Below the pieces are notes generated by a model. It was not told the DNA's origin and searched no databases. It worked only from the letters and a program-made list of their open reading frames with translations. Source: UBA1479 sp040218445 (lineage in GTDB: Bacteria > Pseudomonadota > Alphaproteobacteria > Rhodospirillales > Casp-alpha2). From it: 64,000 nucleotides of DNA. Location: assembly GCA_040218445.1 (NCBI GenBank), contig JAVJRK010000016.1:62001-126000 (forward strand). The letters run 5' to 3'. Shown piece after piece: positions 17,601 through 24,421 of the stretch (within the stretch, counting starts at the first letter, position 1; each line of letters begins with the position of its first letter). Both the position numbers and the translations under genes were made by a program.

Positions 17601-17847
17601 CTTCATGTCCACACTGACCAGCGTATTCGGCATGATGCCGCTTGTGGTTTTTCCCGGTGCGGGCTCCGAACTGTACCGTGGACTGGGCTCAGTCGTGCTG
17701 GGTGGCCTATCATTATCAGCCATTTTGACCCTTGCGATCATCCCGCCGCTGCTGACATTAGTGGTCGGTGCTGGCGAAAAGCGGCAGAAAACGCCCACGG
17801 GACGCCCATCCGAGGCCGCGTCGGCAGATGCACAGGCCGCAGAATGA
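14644..17847 (+). CDS. RND-family efflux transporter permease
   Basis: At 1067 residues this has full AcrB-type length and architecture: TM1 at the N-terminus (AVLAAVLMLILFGVIALYSIPIQLTPDI), a large periplasmic pore/docking loop, TM2-6, a second loop, and TM8-12. The proton-relay region contains AVGMVVDAAIVVLENIFRHRE in TM4, the usual site of the double aspartate. The second half repeats the pattern with LLGFVILIGIVVNNAILLVHQ. The start at 14644 has GGAG upstream; the longer frame is rejected. Substrate is unknown: sequence places it in the broad HAE/HME superfamily without a diagnostic heavy-metal signature I can recognise. No outer membrane factor gene is adjacent. Confidence 0.94.
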   Translation: MDLIRLSIHRPIAVLAAVLMLILFGVIALYSIPIQLTPDIRKPVISIETVWPGAAPAEVEREIIVEQEDVLKGIEGLEEIRSESQDGRGRINLEFAIGTNMDKALLLASNRLDRVNSYPEEADEPSIQTASAEDNPIAWFVIIRKEGNNEDIHRFGDFAEEVIQDRIERVAGVARVNLYGAARKEMTVFVEPDRMARYGLTVTDVVDKLRAANSSVSAGDVDEGKRRYVVRTEGKFQKLEDVSGVILRSDRDPDTGRFARVTVGDIATVAWDTSKPTERIRFNGQPAMAFNAVREGGANVIEVMRGIREAVKELNEYALPSQALALHQVYDETIYINSSIDLVQQNIIVGGTLAALMLFLFLRSGGATLIVSMAIPVSVIGAFVAMAAMGRSLNVISLAGIAFAVGMVVDAAIVVLENIFRHREQGRTRAEAAYQGAKQVWVAVLVSALTTVMVFIPILVMDLEAGQLFRDIAVALSVSVLISLLVAITLIPALANRILGSPGEDSIVRRHVPVVDDFAALFVRTIMNLTKWVTGSRLRSIAVVTVLCGICSGVTWLLLPKLEYLPSGNRNLILGFIVPPPGYNLDTMEQIARGYEKEVFPLLASVSGPEPDAQGRPKLNRFFFVTFRGRTILGAAAHDPSRVKDLIPVLSEAAFKEPGTLGQITQRSLFGRGVTGTRAIELNILGPELEPLMETALKAFVKVSGEFPRSEGNQVRPQPELVLGAPELRIRPNRVKLADNGVTARQLSDTIDAFNDGLRIAEITVGNKLVDLMLKGPLDQVTETQGINNLPVVTSAGLIIPASSLADIQMTTGPTQINHFERQRAVTLSILPRDDVPLEQALDIIKSKIIDPMYAEGLPPGMSLRITGTADKLHQTWEAMKLDLGIAVIIVYLVMAVLFESFLYPLIIMLSVPLATAGGVVGLSLLNQFTFQPLDMLTLLGFVILIGIVVNNAILLVHQTLVHIREDGMLPAEAIREATSNRIRPIFMSTLTSVFGMMPLVVFPGAGSELYRGLGSVVLGGLSLSAILTLAIIPPLLTLVVGAGEKRQKTPTGRPSEAASADAQAAE

Positions 17848-17912
17848 TTGTTATGCCGGGTATGAGGTGAGATTGGGTGTTCTAATCAAAAGTATGGGGG
17901 CACCCTGGCCTT

Positions 17913-17940
17913 AAGTCCGATTTTTTTCTGGGTCGGACTT
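17913..17940. promoter_or_regulatory. 8-bp inverted repeat upstream of the ArsR gene
   Basis: AAGTCCGA (17913-17920) and TCGGACTT (17933-17940) form a perfect inverted repeat with a 12-bp spacer. A TATATAA element follows at about 17943. The site lies 95 bp before the ArsR-family start. An autoregulatory operator is likely; a terminator for the RND gene is less so, because no T-tract follows. Confidence 0.45.
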
Positions 17941-18034
17941 GCTTATATAAACGGAAGATCAAACAGCCGATATTCGTCGAGTTGGTGAACCGGCGCAGTA
18001 ACCATCAACAACAACAAGGATAACAACAACCGTC

Positions 18035-18352
18035 ATGTCTACGTACACTGTTGAACAAAACTACGAACAGGCCAGCGCCCTTTTGAAGGCCATGAGCAAT
18101 CCGCACCGCCTTCTGGTTCTGTGCCATTTGGCCCGTGGTGAAAAATGTGTGGGTGAATTGGAAGAAATCGTCGGTCTGTCGCAGTCCGCACTTTCCCAGC
18201 ACCTGGCACGGCTTCGCCATGACGGCGTGGTCAAAACCCGCCGCGATGCCCAGACGATCTATTATTCCCTGCGGGGCGATGAAGCGCTGACGATCCTCGA
18301 CTCTCTCGCCAGCCTGTATCCGGTCGTCGAAGAAGCCCGGATCGCCGTCTAA
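18035..18352 (+). CDS. ArsR/SmtB-family transcriptional regulator, HlyU/BigR-like
   Basis: The 105-residue winged-helix repressor matches HlyU and BigR/SqrR most closely: NPHRLLVLCHLARGEKCVGELE, then the recognition helix LSQSALSQHLARLRHDGVVKTRRDAQTIYYSL. In those persulfide/redox sensors a cysteine in the second helix (here Cys30) pairs with one near the C-terminus. Here the equivalent C-terminal position reads LYPVVEEA, so that cysteine is absent, while an extra Cys38 is present in EKCVG. Ligand-binding metal motifs of classical ArsR are also absent. It is monocistronic, 187 bp after the RND gene. A redox- or sulfur-sensing role is inference. Confidence 0.9.
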   Translation: MSTYTVEQNYEQASALLKAMSNPHRLLVLCHLARGEKCVGELEEIVGLSQSALSQHLARLRHDGVVKTRRDAQTIYYSLRGDEALTILDSLASLYPVVEEARIAV

Positions 18353-18368
18353 CGGAAAATCGCGCAGA

Positions 18369-18390
18369 GGGGCGCGGCATTGCCGGCCCC
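18369..18390. terminator. GC-rich hairpin after the ArsR gene
   Basis: A 9-bp stem with one bulge (GGGGC/GCCCC outside, CGGC/GCCG inside, ATT loop) lies 17 bp past the ArsR stop and 44 bp before the convergent BKACE stop. There is no T-run, so this is a possible shared terminator only. Confidence 0.35.
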
Positions 18391-18433
18391 CCACGCATCA
18401 CTCACGTTAAGGGCAGTCTGTGGCGGTTCCCGC

Positions 18434-19315
18434 CTAGTGATTGCCCAGGCCCAGGACGGCACGTGCCTCGTCCGGTGTCGCCACCGAAGACCCAAGGTTT
18501 TCGATAATGGTCGCGGCCCGTTCGACCAATGCCGCGTTCGAGGGTGCCAATTCGCCCGGCCCCAAATAAATATTATCTTCCAGCCCCACACGCACATTCC
18601 CGCCCAACAGGACGGCCTGCGCGACCATGGGGAACTGCTGACGTGAAATGCCGAACGCCGACCAGGGGGCGCCTTCGGGCAGGCGGTCGCGCATATGCAT
18701 CATCGCTTCCGGGGTTGCCGTGGCGCCGTATGAAATCCCCAGGCACAGCTGGAAATAGGGCGGTGCGTCGATATGGCCTTCCTTGATGAGCTGCTTGCAT
18801 AGCTCGATATGGCCCGTGTCGAAGACTTCCAATTCCGGCTTTACACCCGCTGCCTTGATGCTGTCGGCCATGATCCGCATATGACGCGGCACGTTCATAA
18901 AGGCCCGCTCGCCAAAGTTCATGGTCGCCACGTCGAGGGAACAAATCTCGGGCTTCAGCGCTTCCACATGGGCCGTTCGTGTCGCCGGGCCGAAATATTC
19001 CGTCCCTTCGGCGGGGACAAGCGGGTCATCGTCGCTTGGCATATAGCGTGCGCCGGGGCCGGTCGTCAGGTTGATGATCATGTTGGAGCCGGCATCGCGG
19101 ATGCGCTCGGTCACTTCCTTGTAGTACTCGAATTCCATGCTCGGTTTGCCCGTTTCCGGGTCGCGCACATGAATATGGCAAACCGCGGCACCGGCGGAAG
19201 CCGCCTCCAGGGATGATTGCGCGATTTGTTCCGGGGTAACAGGCGTCGCCTTTGTTTTCGCAGGCGTTGGCGCCGACCCGGTGACGGCACAGGTAATGAT
19301 GGTTTTTTGGCTCAT
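18434..19315 (-). CDS. BKACE-family beta-keto acid cleavage enzyme (DUF849)
   Basis: The 293-residue protein is a zinc-dependent (beta/alpha)8 enzyme of the beta-keto acid cleavage family. These enzymes transfer acetyl-CoA to a beta-keto acid, giving acetoacetate and a new acyl-CoA. Family motifs are ITCAVTGS at the N-terminus, VCHIHVRDPETGKPS (zinc-ligand HxH), NLTTGPGARY, and the C-terminal GGNVRVGLEDNIYLGPGELA. The ATG at 19315 has GGGAGGAT upstream; the longer frame to 19402 is rejected. Known substrates include 3-keto-5-aminohexanoate and dehydrocarnitine; none can be assigned. It follows a metallo-beta-lactamase-fold gene by 31 bp, so the two are probably co-transcribed. Confidence 0.92.
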   Translation of the reverse strand: MSQKTIITCAVTGSAPTPAKTKATPVTPEQIAQSSLEAASAGAAVCHIHVRDPETGKPSMEFEYYKEVTERIRDAGSNMIINLTTGPGARYMPSDDDPLVPAEGTEYFGPATRTAHVEALKPEICSLDVATMNFGERAFMNVPRHMRIMADSIKAAGVKPELEVFDTGHIELCKQLIKEGHIDAPPYFQLCLGISYGATATPEAMMHMRDRLPEGAPWSAFGISRQQFPMVAQAVLLGGNVRVGLEDNIYLGPGELAPSNAALVERAATIIENLGSSVATPDEARAVLGLGNH

Positions 19316-19346
19316 GGCCGATCCTCCCATTGATGGTGTTGTTACT

Positions 19347-20399
19347 TTAAGCGTCTCCAGCAGAAACCCGGAAGCGATAAACCCCAAGCGCGTCGGTTTC
19401 ACGCCGCACCCGCCCCTGCGTCATCAGGTGATGCAGATGAGCCAGGCTTTCACCGATCGCGAAAAACATCTGGTGGGTATCGAGTTCGCGTTTGAATAGA
19501 TGCTCAAGAACATCGACCGCCGTCGCCCCGCCGACCGCGTCACGGTCCGCACAGGCGGACTGGGCTTCGTCCAGGCGTTCCACATGGTGGTCAGCCAGAT
19601 CGTCCAGGCGCTCAAGCAACCCGCGGAAAGGCCAGTTATGAGACGGCAGCACCAAGGTATCGGCCGGCAGCCCACGAAACCGCTCAAGCGACGATAAAAA
19701 GCGCGCCAACGGATCGCCTTCGGGTTCTTGCGGCCAGACGGAAACGTTGGGGCTGATCTTGGGCAGGATTTGATCCCCGGAAATCAGCACCCCCAGATCC
19801 GGACAATACAGACAGGCATGTTCCGGGGAATGACCGTTGCCTTCGATCACTCGCCAGGAATGCCCGCCGATAGCGATGTCGTCGCCATGGCCGATCCGCC
19901 GGATCGCGGCCGGTATGGGGGAAATGTTGCCGCCGTACCGGCCGACACGCCGGTCGACCTGCGCCAGACGCTCACCGGTGAAACCAGCTGCCTTGTAGAA
20001 GGTGTGGAAGACATCCCCCGCCGTCTGCCCCGTTTCGAAACTAAGCATCCGCCCCGTTGACCATTCCGTATAGGGCATCCACAGCGGCACGTTGAACTTC
20101 GTCGTCAGCCAGCCGGCCAACCCCACATGATCGGGGTGGAAATGCGTGACGATGACCCGTTTGACCGGTTTCCCGTCAAGAGTATTGACGAATATACTTT
20201 CCCAGGCGTCCCGGGTTTCTTCCGTGTTGATGCCCGTGTCAACGATGGTCCAGCCGTCGCCGTCTTCCAGCATCCAAAGATTTATGTGGTCCAGCTTGAA
20301 CGGAAGCGGCATGCGCAACCAGCGCACGCCGGGAGCGACTTCCCAAGTCTCACCGATGGGAGGTTCACCGTCGAAGGCATAATCTGGTTGAAAGGCCAC
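19347..20399 (-). CDS. Metallo-beta-lactamase-fold hydrolase
   Basis: The 350-residue protein has the MBL-fold metal-binding motif THFHPDHVGLAGW, the downstream histidine in GHSPEHACLYCPD, the bridging aspartate in LISGDQIL, and the final histidine in LPSHNWPF. A helical C-terminal domain of about 90 residues follows (residues 260-350), as in glyoxalase II-like and thioesterase-like members. The start codon is GTG at 20399 (VAFQPDYAFD read as Met). It lies directly upstream of the BKACE gene. Hydrolysis of an acyl-CoA or lactone in the same pathway is plausible but inferred. Confidence 0.88.
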   Translation of the reverse strand: MAFQPDYAFDGEPPIGETWEVAPGVRWLRMPLPFKLDHINLWMLEDGDGWTIVDTGINTEETRDAWESIFVNTLDGKPVKRVIVTHFHPDHVGLAGWLTTKFNVPLWMPYTEWSTGRMLSFETGQTAGDVFHTFYKAAGFTGERLAQVDRRVGRYGGNISPIPAAIRRIGHGDDIAIGGHSWRVIEGNGHSPEHACLYCPDLGVLISGDQILPKISPNVSVWPQEPEGDPLARFLSSLERFRGLPADTLVLPSHNWPFRGLLERLDDLADHHVERLDEAQSACADRDAVGGATAVDVLEHLFKRELDTHQMFFAIGESLAHLHHLMTQGRVRRETDALGVYRFRVSAGDA

Positions 20400-20475
20400 G
20401 GAAGAGCGGGCTCCGGATCGTCATAGGCAGGGCCATGACAGCTACCACGGCAAATCCCGATGGGCAAGCAGGCCG

Positions 20476-21054
20476 CTAGAAGTCCTCGTCCGGTTCGCGC
20501 GGACAGCTGGGGTTGGGAGCCGCCCGCCAATCGGTTTGCACCAGCATGCCGAATTCATTGCCCACATCCGTGTTCAATGCTTCCGTGATGCGCGTGCGGG
20601 CAAAATCAATCAAGGCCGGGGCCACCGCTCCGCCGGTATCCGCCTGCAAGCGCATCTTGTCGCCGACCTCATGAACGACCACAGCCCGAAGGCGCGGCAT
20701 CATGCGGCAAACATCCTGTTCCTGGCTGGGCCCCGGCATCTTCATGGCAACGGTCACGTAGACATATTTGTCCCGTTTTCCGGGGTCGATGCTGTAGCCG
20801 CTTAAATCGACAGCAATCGGCGCCGTGACCACGGTCCGCGGCTCGTCCTTGGATGAGAATTGCGCGATCAGCCCCGCGGGGCCGACTTCCAGCGCCATGC
20901 CCACGGTCACGAAGCTGATCATGAGAACCGCCGTCGCACCGCCGGCCAGCATCAAGCCTTTGATCAGGCCGGTTTTCTGTTTGTTCCGGTGTCTCGGGTG
21001 CTTGTGCCGAAAAGACGCCGGACGGGCGCGTCGCGTGGAATTTCTACGCGGCAT
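20476..21054 (-). CDS. Single-pass membrane protein of unknown function
   Basis: The 192-residue protein has a strongly basic N-terminus (about 28 residues rich in Arg, His and Lys), one transmembrane helix at about residues 33-54, then a periplasmic domain. The order basic tail, helix, PIAVDLSGY strand, YVTVAMKM strand, and a long amphipathic helix near the C-terminus resembles FliL-like proteins in layout. The similarity is too weak to name it. No flagellar genes are nearby. The ATG at 21054 overlaps the end of a short upstream frame by 11 bp. Confidence 0.65.
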   Translation of the reverse strand: MPRRNSTRRARPASFRHKHPRHRNKQKTGLIKGLMLAGGATAVLMISFVTVGMALEVGPAGLIAQFSSKDEPRTVVTAPIAVDLSGYSIDPGKRDKYVYVTVAMKMPGPSQEQDVCRMMPRLRAVVVHEVGDKMRLQADTGGAVAPALIDFARTRITEALNTDVGNEFGMLVQTDWRAAPNPSCPREPDEDF

Positions 21055-21274
21055 GACAAAAGGGTCCGCACGCGTCGATTGGTGCTTCGGCTGAATCCGA
21101 CTTCTTAGTGCGCCCCAGAATCTGTTTCGTCCGTTCCCGGGGGACCAGGGTCAGTTGGTCGTCCGATGCACTCCAATAAAAATCCACATGGGCCTGATGG
21201 GCCAGATGTGTTGGCGTGATGACGAAATAATCCGGATCGTTCGCAGATACGTAAACGAGGTGCTGGCGTTTCAT
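21044..21274 (-). CDS. Short hypothetical protein upstream of the membrane protein
   Basis: A 76-residue frame starts with ATG at 21274 (MKRQHLVYVSANDPDYFVITP). It overlaps the first 11 bp of the next gene, which would allow translational coupling. Residues 1-60 look like a small soluble domain with alternating hydrophobics; the last 16 residues are less ordered. No ribosome binding site is obvious, and I recognise no family. It may be real because it fills the only open space before the membrane protein, but the evidence is thin. Confidence 0.4.
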   Translation of the reverse strand: MKRQHLVYVSANDPDYFVITPTHLAHQAHVDFYWSASDDQLTLVPRERTKQILGRTKKSDSAEAPIDACGPFCHAA

Positions 21275-21450
21275 ATGATCGCGTGCCCTTTATCTTCCTT
21301 AACGGATGTTTTGAGGACCGTGGTTGTCCGCCGCTTTTGTCGCAAATCGCGCGCAGGCGGACCATTCCCCGAAAGTATAGGACCGGATGGGTATCCGTAT
21401 GTGCCGAAAACCCGCATTTTCTTGGAAAATTAAATGTCTGTGGTTTGAAA

Positions 21451-21480
21451 CGAAATACCGGCCGCTTAAGCGCAGCCGGC
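21451..21480 (-). terminator. Rho-independent terminator after the cytochrome P460 gene
   Basis: On the minus strand CCGGC pairs with GCCGG (21458-21462 with 21475-21479), with an inner self-complementary CGCTTAAGCG, followed by TATTTCGTTT. It lies about 20 bp past the cytochrome P460 stop codon. Confidence 0.6.
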
Positions 21481-21499
21481 ATGCCGTTTTCGGAGATAT

Positions 21500-22105
21500 T
21501 TATTTTTGCAGAACCGGATAGGCATAGTCGTATACCAAGTCCGTCTGACGCGCCGGTTCATGGCAGCCTAGGCATTCGCCCGTATAGTCTTTTGTAACCG
21601 CTTTTTCAGAGCTTCCGGCCTCAAAAAACGACCAGCCCCAGCCGTCGCCCCATAGGGAGTTTCCGGGGAAGCGGCCCTTGGTATCTTTGACCATCACGAA
21701 GTAACCGGCAACGCCATTCGCACTGGTTGCCCGCCCGGTCGTCAGGTCTTCTGATTTTCCGTTGAACAGTTCCTTTACCAGCACCGTGCCATCGGGAAAT
21801 TTTCCGGTCTGTTGATAGGCACGAACTGCGGAATGCTGCGCATAAACCACATGCAGGCCAATACTTCCCTTGGTATCCACATCATCGGCCACGGCCCAGG
21901 ACCCAAGGTAGGCATAGGTTTCACGGAAATCGTCGGGAACACGAAGGCTGCCATCAGCCCGAACGACGCCTTCGGCGAATTTTTCCCGGTCCATCGATGC
22001 AAACGCCGTATCGATAGCAAGTGCAAGAACAAAGGTTAGTGCGGACGCAGCAGCGATAAGGATCGGCCGCCGCGCGGCCTCCTCATACCGGTTTCTGTTG
22101 ATCAT
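21500..22105 (-). CDS. Cytochrome P460-family heme protein
   Basis: The 201-residue protein has an N-terminal export helix (about residues 14-36) and a P460 domain ending in the covalent heme motif ECLGCHEPARQTDLVY (Cys178, Cys181, His182) and YPVL. Cytochromes P460 are periplasmic hemoproteins that oxidise hydroxylamine or detoxify nitrogen oxides; many members are uncharacterised. The cross-linked lysine of the classical enzymes cannot be located with certainty by eye. The ATG at 22105 is preferred over the frame extending to 22243, because the signal sequence begins there. It is the second gene behind the AhpD-like gene (76 bp gap), under the same TetR-flanked promoter. Confidence 0.85.
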   Translation of the reverse strand: MINRNRYEEAARRPILIAAASALTFVLALAIDTAFASMDREKFAEGVVRADGSLRVPDDFRETYAYLGSWAVADDVDTKGSIGLHVVYAQHSAVRAYQQTGKFPDGTVLVKELFNGKSEDLTTGRATSANGVAGYFVMVKDTKGRFPGNSLWGDGWGWSFFEAGSSEKAVTKDYTGECLGCHEPARQTDLVYDYAYPVLQK

Positions 22106-22181
22106 CTTCAGGGAGTCTCCAAAGCAAGAAAAAGAACGGGGCGGCGCACTGGGTGGCAGATCGTGCCCCGCCCCGCCGCAT

Positions 22182-22736
22182 TCAGGCCGCCGCGCTCTGG
22201 GCGTCGGCGCTGACTGCGGGAAAATCGATGTCCGTCTCAACAATGTGATTGAAGTAATTGGTCAGGATGTTGATGCCGATGTGGAAAACGATCTCGACGA
22301 TCTGGCCTTCGGTGAACCCCGCATCGCGCAGGCTCTGCACATCCGTGTCGGCGACCCTGCCGCGTTGATCGACCGCTTTACGGACAAAAGTCAAAGCCGC
22401 CTGCGTCGTAATATCGCTCGAACGGCCGCCCAGGTTCGCGGTCATTTCCTCGCCACTAAGCCCCTGGCCCTTGCCAAGTGCCGAATGAGCGGATGCGCAA
22501 TAATCGCAGGTATTGGCCCCGGCAATCGTAAGCGCAACCTGTTCACGCAACGGGCCGGGCAGCTGGCCGCCACCAAGTGCCTGGTTCAGGGCGAGAAAGC
22601 CCTCAAGCGCCTTCGGTGAATGCACGAATGTAGCAAAAATATTGGGAACCATTCCCAATGCGGATTGGACGCCGTCAAGCAGGGCCTTGGCATCGCCGGT
22701 GGCTTCGGAATGAACGACAGGTTGAATTCTCGGCAT
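22182..22736 (-). CDS. Peroxidase-related AhpD/carboxymuconolactone decarboxylase-like protein
   Basis: The 184-residue helical protein carries the AhpD catalytic pattern CDYCASAHSALG (Cys77, Cys80, His84), preceded by PGPLREQVALTIAGANT. This identifies the carboxymuconolactone decarboxylase superfamily, peroxidase-related branch, which uses the CxxC pair to reduce hydroperoxides. The ribosome binding site AAGGAG stands 7 bp before the ATG. The TetR gene lies divergently upstream; the 242-bp spacer holds a TTGACA -35 element (22803-22808, minus strand) overlapped by two palindromic operators. The cytochrome P460 gene follows in the same direction. Confidence 0.9.
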   Translation of the reverse strand: MPRIQPVVHSEATGDAKALLDGVQSALGMVPNIFATFVHSPKALEGFLALNQALGGGQLPGPLREQVALTIAGANTCDYCASAHSALGKGQGLSGEEMTANLGGRSSDITTQAALTFVRKAVDQRGRVADTDVQSLRDAGFTEGQIVEIVFHIGINILTNYFNHIVETDIDFPAVSADAQSAAA

Positions 22737-22780
22737 TTCAAACTCCTTGGGTATCAGAATGATGGATGTCTTGAGTTCAC

Positions 22781-22798
22781 GGAAACAGATCTGTCTCC
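22781..22798. promoter_or_regulatory. TetR operator 1 (18-bp palindrome)
   Basis: GGAAACAGATCTGTCTCC is a near-perfect palindrome centred at AGATCT (one mismatch pair). It lies just downstream of the TTGACA -35 element of the AhpD-like gene, between -35 and the transcription start, an ideal repression position. Confidence 0.75.
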
Positions 22799-22812
22799 TT
22801 TATGTCAAGATA

Positions 22813-22830
22813 GGTAACAGATCTGTTTCC
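22813..22830. promoter_or_regulatory. TetR operator 2 (18-bp palindrome)
   Basis: GGTAACAGATCTGTTTCC repeats the first operator with one different mismatch pair. The centres are 32 bp apart, close to three helical turns, so two repressor dimers would bind the same face of the DNA. It lies upstream of the -35 element of the AhpD-like gene and on the TetR-gene side. Confidence 0.75.
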
Positions 22831-22978
22831 TTTAATGAAATAAATTTCTTTAACCATCACTGAAACGTGAACACGGTTATTTTTTTATCTGATATTAAAT
22901 TGATTTATATGGACTATTCATCACAGGCAGAGGCATCATCATGGAAACTATATGGTTTCCCAATGAAGGCAGGAGAGC

Positions 22979-23578
22979 ATGAAACAATCCGAACGGCGCG
23001 AACACCTGATCGACACAGCCATTACCTTGTTTTCAAAGAACGGGTTTCACGCAACCGGTGTCGACACCATCATCGCGGCGGCGGGCATATCGAAAAAGAC
23101 CCTCTACCGGCACTTCCGATCGAAAGACGAACTGATCCTGGCGGCCCTTCGCAAATACAGCGGCCAGTTCCGCAACGGCTTCATGCGTGATGTGGAATGG
23201 CGGGCGACTGCTCCCCGGGAGCGTATACTCGCCATTTTCGACGTGGCCCATGACTGGTTCGAAGACAAAAGCTTCTACGGCTGCATGTATATCAACGCGA
23301 TCGGCGAATTTTCCGCCCCGAACACCCCCATTCGCATCGTCTGCAAGGAATTCAAAACCTTGATGCGCAGCTACATGGAGCAACTGATACGGGACATGGG
23401 CATCGATAATGCCGAGCCCTTGTCCGAAGAACTGGCCTTGCTGTTGGAAGGCGCCATCGTCACGGCCCAGGTATCGGAGAACAAGGGCCATGCCGCAACC
23501 GTCGCAAAATCGGCGGCGCAGGCTTTAATTGAGAAGGCAGAGAAAGGCCACTCGCAGATCATGCCATCAGAGGCTTGA
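22979..23578 (+). CDS. TetR-family transcriptional repressor
   Basis: The 199-residue protein has an N-terminal TetR helix-turn-helix (residues 5-52): RREHLIDTAITLFSKNGFHATGVDTIIAAAGISKKTLYRHFRSKDEL. A helical ligand domain follows, with WFEDKSFYGCMYINAIGEF, as in AcrR/NemR-like members; Cys in FYGCMY is conserved in several electrophile-sensing relatives. It is divergent from the AhpD-like/P460 operon, and the twin palindromes in between are its likely targets. The inducer is unknown; an oxidant or reactive nitrogen compound fits the regulated genes, by inference. Confidence 0.92.
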   Translation: MKQSERREHLIDTAITLFSKNGFHATGVDTIIAAAGISKKTLYRHFRSKDELILAALRKYSGQFRNGFMRDVEWRATAPRERILAIFDVAHDWFEDKSFYGCMYINAIGEFSAPNTPIRIVCKEFKTLMRSYMEQLIRDMGIDNAEPLSEELALLLEGAIVTAQVSENKGHAATVAKSAAQALIEKAEKGHSQIMPSEA

Positions 23579-23598
23579 TCTCGGTCCCGAGGGAGAGA

Positions 23599-24351
23599 TC
23601 AGTGCGCCCGGTCGTATTCGACGCCTTGGGCGACGATCCAGCGCAGTTCTTCCTTCATCAGATCCACATGGCGCGAGGAATCCGCCCGCAGCAGGGCCTG
23701 GATAATGGCGGTCTGCACCGGTGCCGGCATTTGGTGGAAGTTTTCCAACATCAGGAACTTCACGCTGGGCCGCACGGTTTCAGACATCAACAGGCTGATC
23801 ACCAGCTTCTTGCGGATGTCGTTCCGCATGTTGCCGGCTTCGGTCAGCTGGAAGAATTCCTGCACGAAATGCCGCGGTGAAACACTGCCGTCCATCAGGT
23901 TGTGCAGGTTCTGGCGCAGCGCCGTGGTGTATTCCGCGCGGGTGCGCACGATAAACCGCGAAGTCTCCCGCCGCAGCTTGGCGATGGCGTTGGGATCGAA
24001 CGCACTTTCCGTGATCAGGGACACCGCGTCCTTGACCGCTTCGTGCTTGGTAATGTCACCGACGATTTCGAACATGCCGGTAATCAGCGGGGTCTTGCGG
24101 CCAAGCGGCGACAGGCGCGCGGCAGCGGCAAGCGCCATCGGCGCTTCCGGATCCCGTGCGGAAACAAGCGCCAACGGCAGCGGATCTTCAAGCCCGCCCA
24201 GATCGATGGTTGAATTCAGAAAGTTTTCCGGCGCCAGGAACTTATCGACGTCCGACGGAACGATCAGCGGTTCGCGTTTTTTATAGCGGTTTTTGATATC
24301 AAGCGCCGTTTTGACGCCGTCTTCCGACAATCCGAACAGTTTCTCGCTCAT
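23599..24351 (-). CDS. Conserved hypothetical protein, helical, cytoplasmic
   Basis: The 250-residue protein has no signal peptide or membrane helix. It is mostly helical, with LVISLLMSETVRPSVKFLMLENFHQMPAPVQTAIIQALLRADSSRH near the C-terminus. It looks like a complete, well-conserved protein, but I recognise no family. The ATG at 24351 (MSEKLFGLSEDG) is chosen over the open frame to 24384, which would add an unusual PWGHG tail. A small helix-turn-helix protein gene lies 70 bp upstream on the same strand, so the two may form an operon. Confidence 0.75.
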   Translation of the reverse strand: MSEKLFGLSEDGVKTALDIKNRYKKREPLIVPSDVDKFLAPENFLNSTIDLGGLEDPLPLALVSARDPEAPMALAAAARLSPLGRKTPLITGMFEIVGDITKHEAVKDAVSLITESAFDPNAIAKLRRETSRFIVRTRAEYTTALRQNLHNLMDGSVSPRHFVQEFFQLTEAGNMRNDIRKKLVISLLMSETVRPSVKFLMLENFHQMPAPVQTAIIQALLRADSSRHVDLMKEELRWIVAQGVEYDRAH

Positions 24352-24421
24352 CAATCCCTCGTCTACCCCATGCCCCCACGGCACCCTGTCGCCTGCGGCC
24401 CCCCGGCCGCTTTAGCCGGCG

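Noticed and set aside
21105..21482. 125-codon frame overlapping the P460 terminator
   Set aside because: It crosses a convincing terminator hairpin, and its sequence lacks a coherent fold.
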